DNA of 64,000 nt, taken from NCBI RefSeq assembly GCF_024055795.1, contig NZ_JAMXMY010000002.1, positions 62,001-126,000 on the forward strand. Reading direction: 5' to 3'. This document shows, piece by piece, positions 24,900-36,724 of this stretch (position 1 is the first letter of the stretch; the number at the start of each line of letters is the position of its first letter). The stretch comes from Actinoallomurus purpureus (GTDB lineage: Bacteria; Actinomycetota; Actinomycetes; Streptosporangiales; Streptosporangiaceae). Under the pieces are notes generated by a model, which was given only the letters and a program-made list of their open reading frames with translations, did no database searches and had not been told where the DNA came from. The translations under genes and the position numbers were made by a program.

Positions 24900-25492
24900 C
24901 CGAGGAGGCCGTCGACGCGGTCGCCGAGCCGTCGCAGCGACTGGTCGCCCGCATCATCGACACCCTCATCGTCGGCGTGCCCATCGGTACGGGCGCCGCC
25001 GAGTTCTTCTCCCGCGAGACGGCGCAGACGGTCGTCGCGCCGATCGCCTTCGCGGTGGTCTTCTTCATCTACGAGGCCGTGCAGCTGGCCGCCTGGGGCC
25101 GTACGGTCGGCAAGCGCCTCACCGGTCTGCGGGTGGTCTCCGTGACCGGGGACCGGCCGACCGTGCCGCAGGCGCTGATCCGCGCGGCGATCTACGCGCT
25201 ACCGCCCGCCACGCGCCCGGTGCCGGTCCTCAACGTCCTCGCCGCGATCTTCTGGCTGGCCGAGAACGGCCTGCAGTTCGAAGGGGCGTACCGTCAGGCG
25301 CTCCACGACCGTGCGGCCGGCACCCTCGTGATCGACACCCGGCCACGCGTCGTGGAGGAGCCCGCCCCGGCCGACGAGCCGGAGCTCGTGGACGGGCCGG
25401 GCCTCATGGACGGGCCGGAGCTCGTGGACGGGCCGGGACTCGTGGACGAGCCGGGACTCGTGGACGGGCCGGGACTCGTGGACGAGCCGGGC

Positions 25493-25507
<15 letters not shown>
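24896..25507 (+). CDS. RDD-family membrane protein 2 with repeat tail
   Basis: 203 residues from GTG 24896, which overlaps the RDD1 stop. An RDD domain (RLVARIIDTLIVGVPIGTGA, FIYEAVQLAAWGRTVGKRLTGLRVV, YRQALHDRAAGTLVIDTRP) is followed by a C-terminal tail of six hexapeptide units of the type (E/G)LVD(G/E)P, encoded by an exact 18-base tandem array. The tail is acidic and proline-rich, presumably disordered on the cytoplasmic side. The last 15 bases overlap the convergent EndoQ-UvrD gene. Confidence 0.88.
25382..25489 (+). repeat. 18-base tandem array, six copies
   Basis: Six in-frame 18-base units, consensus G(A/G)(A/G/C)CTCRTGGACGRGCCG, encoding (E/G)LVD(G/E)P or GLMDGP. Units differ at only a few positions, which indicates recent expansion or active homogenisation by slippage. 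Confidence 0.9.
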
Positions 25508-28666
<3,159 letters not shown>

Positions 28667-29187
28667 CACGTCGTCGCCCGCCGTCTCTCGATCGTCCGCT
28701 CCAACCCCATTGGATCCTGCCATGTCCCGGGACTTATGATCGCCGGTTCGCCGGGCGGCAGGATTCCCGGAACCCCTTGCCCACAGGGGATCCCGCAGTC
28801 CGCGATGGGGCGGGCGCGGCGCATTCGCGTGCGGTCCTGGGGCTTAAGGGCCGGTTGGGCGCTGTTATTCATCGATGCCCAGGGGCGTCGTGAAATCGGA
28901 GAGACGCCCGTTTGCCGGGCGGGCCACCCTCAGTCGCCTCCACCCCGTGGTGCTGCGGGAACGCCGGTGGTGGGTCCGTGCGTTGACGATGGGGCTCGCG
29001 ACCGGCCTCGCCCCCAATCCCTCCCCCTCCTCCGCGGCCCAGATGTCCTCCGCTGCCCGGTCTGAAAGGGGGCGGTGCACCCGCGGCGAGGCGCTGCGAG
29101 ACAATTTCAGGGTGAGGATGCACGCCGAAGACCACTGGGTCGGGGTGGGCGTCCGTTAAACCCGACCGAACGGAAGGTGTGGGTTGG
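28667..29187. other. About 520 bases without a secure gene
   Basis: It contains the start region of the EndoQ-UvrD gene (including its optional 19-codon extension) and the leader of the small membrane protein gene. Opposing open frames at 28875-29159 (plus) and 28869-29225 (minus) have arginine-, serine- and proline-rich translations without a family match, and I do not call them. A short hairpin CCCCT-N7-AGGGG is near 28772. Confidence 0.5.
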
Positions 29188-29331
29188 ATGTGGAAGGACC
29201 TCGCGGCCCTCGCGCCGCCTCTCACGGTGGCCGCCGCGTTCTGCGCAGGCGTGTTCTGGGTGGTGCGGCGAGAGATGGGCGGTAAGCGACGGCGCGAACG
29301 CGCCCCCGAGAAGCGCCGGAGCGACCAGTAA
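29188..29331 (+). CDS. Small single-span membrane protein
   Basis: 47 residues from ATG 29188 to TAA 29331, with GGAAGG ten bases upstream. It starts MWKDLAALAPPLTVAAAF, has one hydrophobic span (AALAPPLTVAAAFCAGVFWVV) and a basic tail (RREMGGKRRRERAPEKRRSDQ), so N-out/C-in is expected. Similar WKDLAALAPPL proteins occur near lsr2 in relatives. Its function is unknown. Confidence 0.7.
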   Translation: MWKDLAALAPPLTVAAAFCAGVFWVVRREMGGKRRRERAPEKRRSDQ

Positions 29332-29477
29332 CCCCGAGGATCCGGAGCGATTGCCGGGGATAACGCTGCGTAACGGGCGTGCTAAACTCGGATCTGTGGT
29401 TCGAATTGTCATCGGCCACCGTCGCGGTATATCTTTGGCAACCGAATGCAGTTTGCTCCGGTGAAAGGTCAGTCTCC

Positions 29478-29798
29478 ATGGCAGAGCAGATCATTAAGCG
29501 CCTCATCGACGACCTCGATGGTGGCGAGGCGGAGGAGACGGTTCCGTTCTCTATCGACGGTGTCTCCTATGAGATCGATCTCAGCAGCGACAACGCGAAG
29601 AAGCTGCGCGATTCTCTGTCGCCGTTCGTGGAGCACGCGCGGAGGGCCGGCGTCGGACGCCGCCGCCGCAGCCGTGCCGCCTCGAGCCGCGAGCGCAGCG
29701 CGGACATCCGTGCGTGGGCGAAGGCACGTGGCATCAAGGTCAACGAGCGCGGCCGCATCCCGGCGACTGTCGTCGAGGAGTACGAACGCGCCCACTGA
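29478..29798 (+). CDS. lsr2: Lsr2 nucleoid-associated protein
   Basis: 106 residues. Xenogeneic silencer that bridges AT-rich DNA. The N-terminal oligomerisation domain (AEQIIKRLIDDLDGGEAEETVPFSIDGVSYEIDLS) is followed by a basic linker with RRRRSRAASSRERSADIR and the C-terminal DNA-binding domain with the AT-hook-like RGR in VNERGRIPATVVEEYERAH. An AAAGG ribosome site precedes ATG 29478. It sits between lysS and clpC as in other actinobacteria, but here the large accessory block separates it from lysS. Confidence 0.97.
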   Translation: MAEQIIKRLIDDLDGGEAEETVPFSIDGVSYEIDLSSDNAKKLRDSLSPFVEHARRAGVGRRRRSRAASSRERSADIRAWAKARGIKVNERGRIPATVVEEYERAH

Positions 29799-29854
29799 CC
29801 CGCAGCAGGGACAAGTCAGACCGGCCCGTTGCCCGAATTTGTCGGCGGCGGGCC

Positions 29855-29868
29855 GTTCGCTTGCGGCG
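29855..29868 (+). promoter_or_regulatory. ClgR-type operator upstream of clpC
   Basis: GTTCGC-TTGCG-GCG matches the GTTCGC-N5-GCG site described for the actinobacterial Clp regulator ClgR. It is 172 bases before clpC. A TAGCAT -10-like box follows at 29975-29980. Confidence 0.65.
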
Positions 29869-30040
29869 TACGGGGAACATCCGGGCCCCGCGCGGTAGTT
29901 GGATGAGGATGAACAGCCTTAGCCCGGGGAATCTCTTCTGGTACGGCGCCGAGGTAGTGACCGCGGGGCGGGGCTAGCATGCGGGAGGACAGGGTCGGAC
30001 ATCCCGGCCTCTGCCCGACCGCTCTGTGAGGAGCGACGAG

Positions 30041-32548
30041 ATGTTCGAGAGGTTTACGGACCGCGCGCGGCGGGTTGTCGTCCTGGCTCAGGAAGAGGCC
30101 AGGATGCTCAACCACAACTACATCGGCACCGAGCACATCCTCTTGGGCCTCATCCACGAGGGCGAGGGTGTTGCCGCCAAGGCTCTGGAGAGCCTGGGCA
30201 TCAGCCTCGAGGCCGTCCGCCAGCAGGTCGAAGAGATAATCGGCCAGGGGCAGCAGGCTCCTTCGGGACACATCCCGTTCACTCCGCGGGCGAAGAAGGT
30301 CCTTGAGCTGTCACTGCGGGAGGCCCTGCAGCTCGGCCACAACTACATCGGGACCGAGCACATCCTGCTCGGCCTGATCCGCGAGGGTGAGGGCGTGGCC
30401 GCCCAGGTGCTCGTGAAGCTGGGTGCCGACCTGAACCGCGTCCGCCAGCAGGTCATTCAGCTGCTGCACGGTTACCAGGGCAAGGAGCCGGCGTCCTCCG
30501 GCGGCCCGTCGGAGGCGGCGCCTTCGACCTCCCTTGTGCTGGACCAGTTCGGCCGCAACCTGACCCAGGCCGCGCGCGAAGGCAAGCTCGACCCCGTCAT
30601 CGGGCGAGAGAAAGAGATCGAGCGGGTCATGCAGGTGCTGTCCCGCCGTACCAAGAACAACCCGGTGCTGATCGGCGAGCCGGGCGTCGGTAAAACGGCC
30701 GTCGTGGAGGGCCTGTCCCAGAAGATCGTCAAGGGCGAGGTGCCCGAGACGCTCAAGGACAAGCAGCTCTACACGCTGGACCTCGGTGCCCTGGTTGCCG
30801 GTTCCCGCTACCGCGGTGACTTCGAGGAGCGCCTGAAGAAGGTACTCAAGGAGATCCGCACGCGCGGCGACATCATCCTGTTCATCGACGAGCTGCACAC
30901 GCTCGTCGGGGCGGGCGCCGCCGAGGGCGCGATCGACGCCGCCAGCATCCTCAAGCCCATGTTGGCCCGCGGCGAGCTGCAGACCATCGGCGCGACGACG
31001 CTGGACGAATACCGCAAGTACCTCGAGAAGGACGCGGCGCTCGAGCGGCGCTTTCAGCCGATCCAGGTGGCCGAGCCCTCGCTCAGCCACACGATCGAGA
31101 TCCTCAAGGGCCTGCGGGATCGCTACGAGGCGCACCACCGCGTGTCGATCACCGACGCCGCACTCGTGGCCGCCGCCCAGCTCGCCGACCGCTACATCAG
31201 CGACCGGTTCCTGCCCGACAAGGCGATCGACCTCATCGACGAGGCCGGGTCGCGGATGCGCATCCGCCGCATGACCGCGCCGCCGGACCTCCGCGAGTAC
31301 GACGAGAAGATCGCCGACGTGCGGCGCGAGAAGGAGTCCGCGATCGACGCGCAGGACTTCGAGAAGGCCGCCGCCCTGCGCGACAAGGAGAAGCAGCTTC
31401 TCCAGGCCAAGGCGCAGCGGGAGAAGGAGTGGAAGGCCGGCGACATGGACGTCGTCGCCGAGGTCACCGAGGAGCTCATCGCCGAGGTGCTCGCGACGGC
31501 GACGGGGATCCCGGTGTTCAAGCTCACCGAGGAGGAGACCACACGTCTGCTCCGCATGGAGGACGAGCTGCACAGGCGGGTCATCGGCCAGAACGACGCC
31601 ATCAAGGCGCTGTCCCAGTCGATCCGGCGCACCCGCGCCGGCCTGAAGGACCCGAAGCGTCCCGGTGGATCGTTCATCTTCGCGGGCCCGTCCGGTGTCG
31701 GTAAGACCGAGCTGTCCAAGACGCTGGCCGAGTTCCTGTTCGGCGACGAGGACGCGCTGATCCAGCTCGACATGAGCGAGTTCATGGAGAAGCACACCGT
31801 CTCGCGGCTGTTCGGCTCCCCGCCCGGCTACGTCGGGTACGAAGAGGGCGGCCAGCTCACCGAGAAGGTGCGCCGCAAGCCGTTCTCCGTGGTCCTGTTC
31901 GACGAGATCGAGAAGGCCCACCCGGACATCTTCAACTCGCTGCTGCAGATCCTGGAGGACGGTCGCCTGACCGACGCCCAGGGCCGGGTGGTCGACTTCA
32001 AGAACACGGTCGTGATCATGACGACCAACCTGGGTACCCGCGACATCTCCAAGGGCCTGTCGGTCGGCTTCGCCCGGGAGAACGACGAGCAGGGGTCGTA
32101 CGACCGGATGAAGGCGAAGGTCAACGAAGAGCTCAAGCAGCACTTCCGGCCGGAGTTCCTCAACCGTGTCGACGACACCGTGGTCTTCCACCAGCTCACC
32201 CCCAAGGAGATCATCCAGATCGTCGATCTGATGATCGCCAAGGTGGACGAGCGGCTGAAGGACCGGGACATGGGCATCGAGCTTCGCCAGGATGCCAAGG
32301 ACCTGCTGGCCGAGCGGGGCTACGACCCGGTGCTGGGCGCCCGTCCGCTGCGCCGCACGATCCAGCGGGAGATCGAGGACAGCCTGTCCGAGAAGATCCT
32401 GTACAACGAGCTGCGCGCCGGCGAGATCGTCATCGTCGGCGTCGAGGGCACCGGCGAGACGGCGAAGTTCACCTTCACCGGCGAGCCCAAGCCCGACTCG
32501 GTGCCCGACTCTCCGCCTCCGGCGACCGAGTCGGTCAACCACCCGTAG
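30041..32548 (+). CDS. clpC: ClpC AAA+ chaperone subunit of the Clp protease
   Basis: 835 residues from ATG 30041 (GAGGAG ribosome site); GTG 30026 is less likely. Two Clp-N repeats ([31 protein letters not shown] and its repeat), first AAA module with [13 protein letters not shown] (about 212-219), UVR motif ([34 protein letters not shown]), second AAA module with [12 protein letters not shown] (about 549-556) and a C-terminal D2 lid. It unfolds substrates for ClpP. The upstream ClgR site suggests stress control, and a strong terminator follows. Confidence 0.98.
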   Translation: MFERFTDRARRVVVLAQEEARMLNHNYIGTEHILLGLIHEGEGVAAKALESLGISLEAVRQQVEEIIGQGQQAPSGHIPFTPRAKKVLELSLREALQLGHNYIGTEHILLGLIREGEGVAAQVLVKLGADLNRVRQQVIQLLHGYQGKEPASSGGPSEAAPSTSLVLDQFGRNLTQAAREGKLDPVIGREKEIERVMQVLSRRTKNNPVLIGEPGVGKTAVVEGLSQKIVKGEVPETLKDKQLYTLDLGALVAGSRYRGDFEERLKKVLKEIRTRGDIILFIDELHTLVGAGAAEGAIDAASILKPMLARGELQTIGATTLDEYRKYLEKDAALERRFQPIQVAEPSLSHTIEILKGLRDRYEAHHRVSITDAALVAAAQLADRYISDRFLPDKAIDLIDEAGSRMRIRRMTAPPDLREYDEKIADVRREKESAIDAQDFEKAAALRDKEKQLLQAKAQREKEWKAGDMDVVAEVTEELIAEVLATATGIPVFKLTEEETTRLLRMEDELHRRVIGQNDAIKALSQSIRRTRAGLKDPKRPGGSFIFAGPSGVGKTELSKTLAEFLFGDEDALIQLDMSEFMEKHTVSRLFGSPPGYVGYEEGGQLTEKVRRKPFSVVLFDEIEKAHPDIFNSLLQILEDGRLTDAQGRVVDFKNTVVIMTTNLGTRDISKGLSVGFARENDEQGSYDRMKAKVNEELKQHFRPEFLNRVDDTVVFHQLTPKEIIQIVDLMIAKVDERLKDRDMGIELRQDAKDLLAERGYDPVLGARPLRRTIQREIEDSLSEKILYNELRAGEIVIVGVEGTGETAKFTFTGEPKPDSVPDSPPPATESVNHP

Positions 32549-32557
32549 TCCGGCACA

Positions 32558-32603
32558 ACGTCGCAGGCCCCGCGCTCCGTACGGAACGCGGGGCCTGCGA
32601 CGT
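32558..32603 (+). terminator. Strong terminator after clpC
   Basis: 17-base perfect arms (ACGTCGCAGGCCCCGCG / CGCGGGGCCTGCGACGT) around a 12-base loop that itself contains TCCGTACGGA. It begins 9 bases after the clpC stop. Confidence 0.88.
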
Positions 32604-32653
32604 GTCCGGGACCCGTGGGCCGACGCGGTACGACCGGGCGCGGTGCACCTGGA

Positions 32654-33049
32654 TCAAGCGGGCGGATACACCTCGACCTCCGCGTAGTGCCCCGACGCCT
32701 TCTTGAGCTTGGCATCGCTCGTCACCAGTGGGCAGTCGAGCGCCTCGGCGAGCGCCACGTAGCAGGCGTCGTACGCGGTGAGATTGTCGCGCAGGTTCCA
32801 AACACGCTCCCCGAGGTCGCGCATCGGATAACGCGTGAAGGGAAGGGCAGCGAAATCCCGCCGTGCGTCGTTCGCTCGATCTGGAGAGATCTTCCGCCCG
32901 AGAACCAGCCCCCGTAGCGCGTGGAGAACCTCGGCATCGATGAGATGCGGTACATGCATCGGCGCACCAGCCAAGCGTTCTACCAGCGTGGCGTCCGGTC
33001 TCTCATCGACGAGTGCGCGAAGGATCGCAGAGGTGTCGACGACGATCAC
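32654..33049 (-). CDS. PIN-domain ribonuclease toxin (VapC/FitB type)
   Basis: 131 residues from GTG 33049, which overlaps the antitoxin stop (GTGA). All PIN acidic residues are present: D in VIVVDTSAILRAL, E in LIDAEVLHALRG, D in LTAYDACYVALAEAL and D in LVTSDAKLKKASG. Such toxins cleave tRNA or rRNA when freed from the antitoxin. The pair sits as a small insert between clpC and the DinB/mutY genes. Confidence 0.92.
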   Translation of the reverse strand: MIVVDTSAILRALVDERPDATLVERLAGAPMHVPHLIDAEVLHALRGLVLGRKISPDRANDARRDFAALPFTRYPMRDLGERVWNLRDNLTAYDACYVALAEALDCPLVTSDAKLKKASGHYAEVEVYPPA

Positions 33050-33273
33050 TCGCCGCGCTCCTCGCGGATGACGGCCACGATGTCCTCTCCGCGTGCGCCG
33101 CCGGTCCGCTGTCTCACTCGTTCGAAAACCTCTGCGGCAGTCGGCCGGTCGGTGAGCTCTGTGATCTGGCGGAGGAGGTACTCCGAGAGGGACAGTCCTT
33201 CTGCGGCGGCACGCGCTCGCACTTTGGCGTGCACCTTGTCGGGAACGTTGCGTATCTGCAGGTTCTTGGACAC
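33046..33273 (-). CDS. Ribbon-helix-helix antitoxin (FitA type)
   Basis: 75 residues from GTG 33273. Ribbon-helix-helix N-terminus LQIRNVPDKVHAKVRARAAAEGLSLSEYLLRQI, then a C-terminal toxin-wrapping tail RTGGARGEDIVAVIREERGE. It neutralises the PIN toxin and represses its own operon. Two 15-base palindromes exactly 20 bases apart lie just upstream of its start, the classic arrangement for cooperative RHH binding. Confidence 0.9.
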   Translation of the reverse strand: MSKNLQIRNVPDKVHAKVRARAAAEGLSLSEYLLRQITELTDRPTAAEVFERVRQRTGGARGEDIVAVIREERGE

Positions 33274-33286
33274 ACATCCAGGGTGC

Positions 33287-33321
33287 CATGCGTACCGCAT
33301 GATCGCCATGCGTTTTGCATG
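33287..33321. promoter_or_regulatory. Twin palindromic operator of the toxin-antitoxin pair
   Basis: CATGCG-TAC-CGCATG (33287-33301) and CATGC-GTTTT-GCATG (33307-33321) are tandem inverted repeats with starts 20 bases apart. They lie 14-48 bases upstream of the antitoxin start, on the same helix face, as expected for an RHH autoregulator. Confidence 0.8.
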
Positions 33322-33376
33322 CTCAGGTCCGGCGCCTGGTAGATCCGGGTCGCAGCCTCGACGGCCACCCGCTCTG

Positions 33377-33904
33377 TCAGTGGCCGGTGGCGCCGTCGAT
33401 GCGTTCGCGGAGCAGGTCGGCGTGGCCGTTGTGGCGGGCGTACTCCTGGATCATCAGCGTGTACACCCAGCGGAGGCTCATCTCGACGCCGCGTCGCGGA
33501 TCGAGGAACGTCTCGTCGAGGGAACGCCCGGACATGGCCCGGCGGACGAGCTCGATCTCGCAGAGATAGGTGTCCAGGTCCGCCTCGGCGTCGGCGGGGG
33601 CCACGTCGAACTCGGCGTTCAGGTCCTCGTCGGTGACGTACAGGTAGCCGGGTGTCTCCCCGGCGAACCGGTGGCGGAACCAGTCGCGCTCCACCTCGGC
33701 CATGTGGCGGACGAGACCGAGCAGTGACAGGTCCGAGGGCTCGATGCAGCGCCGTTTGAGCTGTTCGGCGGTCAGCCCGGCGCACTTCCACAGCAGCGTC
33801 CGCCGATGGTGATCGAGCCAGGCTTCGGCGTTCGCGGGCTCGTCGCTCGTCAGCGCCTCGATGGGAGCAGGCCCGTGGGTGATCTGCGGTGCCGTCCAGG
33901 TCAT
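33377..33904 (-). CDS. DinB-like (DUF664) protein
   Basis: 175 residues with the DinB/DUF664 four-helix pattern: EAWLDHHRRTLLWKCAGLTAEQLKRRCIEPSDLSLLGLVRHMAEVERDWFRHRFAG and a C-terminal LRWVYTLMIQEYARHNGHADLLRERIDGATG. His residues in these helices form the usual metal site, including RHMAEVERDW and EYARHNGHAD. Family members include mycothiol-dependent S-transferases, but the substrate here is unknown. mutY lies 21 bases upstream on the same strand and is probably co-transcribed. Confidence 0.9.
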   Translation of the reverse strand: MTWTAPQITHGPAPIEALTSDEPANAEAWLDHHRRTLLWKCAGLTAEQLKRRCIEPSDLSLLGLVRHMAEVERDWFRHRFAGETPGYLYVTDEDLNAEFDVAPADAEADLDTYLCEIELVRRAMSGRSLDETFLDPRRGVEMSLRWVYTLMIQEYARHNGHADLLRERIDGATGH

Positions 33905-33925
33905 GATGCCACCGTTTCCGAGGAC

Positions 33926-34801
33926 TCAGCGGGGGAGGGCGAAGCGGCCGTCGTCGAGGGGGTCGATGAGGCCGTCCTCGATGAGCGACGCGAGGGCGCG
34001 CTCACGCTGCCGCACATCGTCCCACGCGTCATCCAGTGCCTCTCGCTCCACGGGCCCGCTGGCGTGCCGCAGAACGGCGAGGAGGCGGCCCCGGCACTGG
34101 CGGTCGGTCCCGGCGTACGTCTGGCCCTTGCGCGCCGGACCGTCGTACGCGGGCTTGCCGGCCAGCCGCCAGGAGCACGAGGCGGTCACCGGGCAGTCGG
34201 CGCAGCGCGGAGCACGGGCCGTGCACACGAGCGCCCCCAGCTCCATCACGGCCACGCCCCAGGTCGCGGCCGTCTCGGCGTCCGGCGGCAGCAGCGACTC
34301 GGCGAGGCGCACCTCGGCGGCGGTCTGGGCCTTCGGCGGGTACTCCACGCCGGTGACCACCCGGGCCAGCACCCGGCGCACGTTGGTGTCCAGGACGGCG
34401 TGCCGCTGCCGGTAGGCGAAGCTCGCCACCGCGGCGGCCGTGTAGGCGCCCACGCCCGGCAGAGCGCGCAGGTCGTCGTACGCCGACGGCACCCGCCCGT
34501 CGTGGCGATCGACGATCGCGCGGGCACTCGCGTGGAGGTTCAGCGCGCGACGGGGGTAACCGAGCCGTCCCCAGGCGCGGACGGCCTCGCCGGGCGGCTC
34601 GGCCGCCAGCGCCGCGGGCGTGGGCCACCGGGTCAGCCACGCCTCGTACGCGGGCAGCACCCGGGACACCGGGGTCTGCTGCAGCATGATCTCGCTGACC
34701 AGGACCGCCCACGGAGAGGCGTCCGGGCGGCGCCAGGGCAGGTCCCGTGCGTGCTCGGCATACCAGCTGAGGATGGGTTCGGCGTAGGTAGGTCGGTGCA
34801 T
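33926..34801 (-). CDS. mutY: A/G-specific adenine glycosylase MutY
   Basis: Removes adenine mispaired with 8-oxoguanine. 291 residues. Catalytic Glu37 in VLVSEIMLQQTPVSRV, helix-hairpin-helix LRALPGVGAYTAAAVASFA and catalytic Asp138 in AVLDTNVRRV. The [4Fe-4S] cysteines are C193, C200, C203 and C209 (C-X6-C-X2-C-X5-C). It lacks the C-terminal NUDIX-type domain of E. coli MutY, usual for actinobacterial versions. It runs with the DinB gene and is divergent from the membrane-anchored protein gene. Confidence 0.95.
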   Translation of the reverse strand: MHRPTYAEPILSWYAEHARDLPWRRPDASPWAVLVSEIMLQQTPVSRVLPAYEAWLTRWPTPAALAAEPPGEAVRAWGRLGYPRRALNLHASARAIVDRHDGRVPSAYDDLRALPGVGAYTAAAVASFAYRQRHAVLDTNVRRVLARVVTGVEYPPKAQTAAEVRLAESLLPPDAETAATWGVAVMELGALVCTARAPRCADCPVTASCSWRLAGKPAYDGPARKGQTYAGTDRQCRGRLLAVLRHASGPVEREALDDAWDDVRQRERALASLIEDGLIDPLDDGRFALPR

Positions 34802-34866
34802 GGTGATTCGATCCTGACACGGCGGGTCGCGGCACCGCGCATTGATCGAAAAAGGATACTGAGCGT

Positions 34867-35517
34867 ATGGACTCCGACACGCAACGGGACCTGGGGGAGG
34901 CGGACGCCTACTGGCGCCGCCGGGTCTACGTTCTCGCCGGGGGGATCACCGCCATCGGCCTGATGGCGTGGACCTGCTCGGGTCCCGACCACAAGAAGTC
35001 GACGGCCCAGGTGCGCAACGCCGCCGCCACGATGACCCCGCTGCCGGTCACGGCCACCCCGGTGGCGACCGCGGCGACTCCGGCCGCGACCGTGACGGTC
35101 ACGGTCACGCCCACGGCCGTGCCGGGCGTGAAGCCACGCAGTGGGGATCGCTGCGATGACGCGGACGTCGTCGTCGGGCTGGCGCCGACCAAGGACCTGT
35201 ACAAGAGCAAGGAACACCCGCGATTCCGGCTCAGTGTGGTGAACGCCGGCCGGCGGGCCTGCACGTTCGACGTCGGCGCGAAGGCGCTGCGGCTCCGGAT
35301 CACCTCGGGCGCCGATCCGGTGTGGTCGTCCGACCGGTGCGCGGACGGCCCGGCGTCCGACCTTCAGCTCCTCCGGCGCGGCGTTCCGTACATCGCGGAC
35401 GTCGACTGGGATCGCACACGCTGCGGCGGTGACTCCCGCGCACGGCCGGGGACCTACGTCGTCACGGCCAAGGGCCGCGGGGTGCGGACGCGGAGCCAGG
35501 TGTTCCGCCTGCGCTAG
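34867..35517 (+). CDS. Membrane-anchored exported protein, DUF4232-like
   Basis: 216 residues. One N-terminal membrane segment (VYVLAGGITAIGLMAWTC, about residues 20-37) is followed by a Thr/Ala/Pro/Val-rich linker (VTATPVATAATPAATVTVTVTPTA) and a C-terminal extracellular beta domain with four Cys (DRCDDADVVVGL, RRACTFDVGAKAL, SSDRCADG, RTRCGGDSRARPGTYVVTAKG). The order suggests a surface protein with a DUF4232-like fold; its function is unknown. It converges on disA through a terminator that contains both stop codons. Confidence 0.75.
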   Translation: MDSDTQRDLGEADAYWRRRVYVLAGGITAIGLMAWTCSGPDHKKSTAQVRNAAATMTPLPVTATPVATAATPAATVTVTVTPTAVPGVKPRSGDRCDDADVVVGLAPTKDLYKSKEHPRFRLSVVNAGRRACTFDVGAKALRLRITSGADPVWSSDRCADGPASDLQLLRRGVPYIADVDWDRTRCGGDSRARPGTYVVTAKGRGVRTRSQVFRLR

Positions 35518-35556
35518 GCGTTCTCTCCCGCCGACCTGGCGGGAGAGAACGCCTAG
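35514..35556. terminator. 19-bp bidirectional terminator containing both stop codons
   Basis: Arms CTAGGCGTTCTCTCCCGCC (35514-35532) and GGCGGGAGAGAACGCCTAG (35538-35556) match perfectly around GACCT. The left arm includes the TAG of the upstream plus-strand gene (35515-35517), and the right arm includes the TAG of disA on the minus strand (35553-35555). Confidence 0.92.
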
Positions 35557-36632
35557 ACGTAGCGCTCGAGGATCGAGGACTCGGCCAGGCGGGACAGGCC
35601 CTCGCGGACGCTGCGGGCGCGGGACTCGCCGACGCCGCCGACCGACTGCAGGTCGTCGATGCTGGCGGCGAGGAGCTTCTGCAGGCCGCCGAAGTGCTCG
35701 ACGAGGCGCTCGACGAGCAGGCTCGGCAGGCGGGGGACCTTGGCGAGCAGGCGGTAGCCCCTCGGGCTGACCGGCGTGTCGAGCGGGTCGTTGCCGCCGA
35801 AGTCGAGGACCTCCGCCACGGTGGCCAGGTCGAGGAGCTCGGAGGCCGAGAGCTGGTTCAGCGCGGCGAGGACCTCGGCGACCGACCGGGCGTGATCCTC
35901 CGGCTGGTAGTCGCGGACGATCAGCTCGCGGTCCACGTCGACGCCGGAGACCAGCTCGTCGAGCTGGAGGGACAGCAGCCGCCCGTCGGTGCCCAGCTCG
36001 ACGACGTAGCCGTTGATCTCGTCGGCGATGCGGCGGACCATCTCCAGCCGCTGCACCACCGCGCTGACGTCGCGGGCGGTGACGAGGTCCTCGATCTCCA
36101 GCGCCGACAGCGTGCCGGCCACCTCGTCGAGCCGCAGCTTGTAGCGTTCGAGCGTGGCGAGGGCCTGGTTGGCGCGGGACAGGATGGCGGCCGAGTCCTC
36201 CAGGACGTAGCGGTGGCCGTCGAGGTAGAGGGCGATGATCCGCATCGACTGGCTGACCGACAGCACCGGGTAACCGCTCTGGCGGGCGACGCGCTCGGCC
36301 GTGCGGTGGCGGGTGCCGGACTCCTCGGTCGGGATCGTCGGATCCGGCATGAGGTGCACGCCGGCGCGCACGATGCGGGTGCAGTTGGCGTCGATGACGA
36401 TCGCGCCGTCCATCTTGGCGAGCTCGCGCAGCCGGGTGGAGGAGAACTCGACGTCGAGCTCGAACCCGCCCGTGCTCAGGCCCGCGACGACGCGGTCGTA
36501 ACCCATCACGATGAGCGCGCCGGTGTGGCCGCGAAGGATGCGTTCCAGCCCGTCGCGGAGCTGCGTACCCGGAGCGATGGCGGCAAGGGTTGCGCGGCGT
36601 CGCTCGTCTCTGCCCTTGTCTGTTGCTGGCAC
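35553..36632 (-). CDS. disA: DNA integrity scanning diadenylate cyclase DisA
   Basis: 359 residues from GTG 36632. Makes cyclic di-AMP and scans DNA for branched structures. The DAC domain has DGA at residues 75-77 ([11 protein letters not shown]) and RHR at 108-110 ([12 protein letters not shown]), followed by a helical linker and a C-terminal HhH DNA-binding domain ([30 protein letters not shown]). radA lies 92 bases upstream on the same strand; the radA-disA pair is conserved and RadA is known to bind DisA in other bacteria. Confidence 0.97.
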   Translation of the reverse strand: MPATDKGRDERRRATLAAIAPGTQLRDGLERILRGHTGALIVMGYDRVVAGLSTGGFELDVEFSSTRLRELAKMDGAIVIDANCTRIVRAGVHLMPDPTIPTEESGTRHRTAERVARQSGYPVLSVSQSMRIIALYLDGHRYVLEDSAAILSRANQALATLERYKLRLDEVAGTLSALEIEDLVTARDVSAVVQRLEMVRRIADEINGYVVELGTDGRLLSLQLDELVSGVDVDRELIVRDYQPEDHARSVAEVLAALNQLSASELLDLATVAEVLDFGGNDPLDTPVSPRGYRLLAKVPRLPSLLVERLVEHFGGLQKLLAASIDDLQSVGGVGESRARSVREGLSRLAESSILERYV

Positions 36633-36724
36633 GTGACCCCCGGAGGTCGCTGGACGGCGGTCAGTTTATCGGTGAACGCGGAAAGCCGACCCGCTCCCCT
36701 CGCTCGACGGCGGACGGCCCGGCC

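Noticed and set aside
25382-25489. CRISPR-like repeat
   Set aside because: The units are contiguous, in frame and without spacers; it is a coding minisatellite.
28869-29225. Open frames on both strands between the EndoQ-UvrD gene and the small membrane protein
   Set aside because: Translations are Arg/Ser/Pro-rich and low complexity with no recognisable fold or ribosome site; they look like shadow frames.
29393-29412. tRNA T-arm-like GGTTCGAATT
   Set aside because: No cloverleaf stems around it; it lies in the lsr2 leader.
30311-32542. 743-residue minus-strand frame opposite clpC
   Set aside because: It is the complement of the clpC frame; the sense strand has all ClpC motifs.
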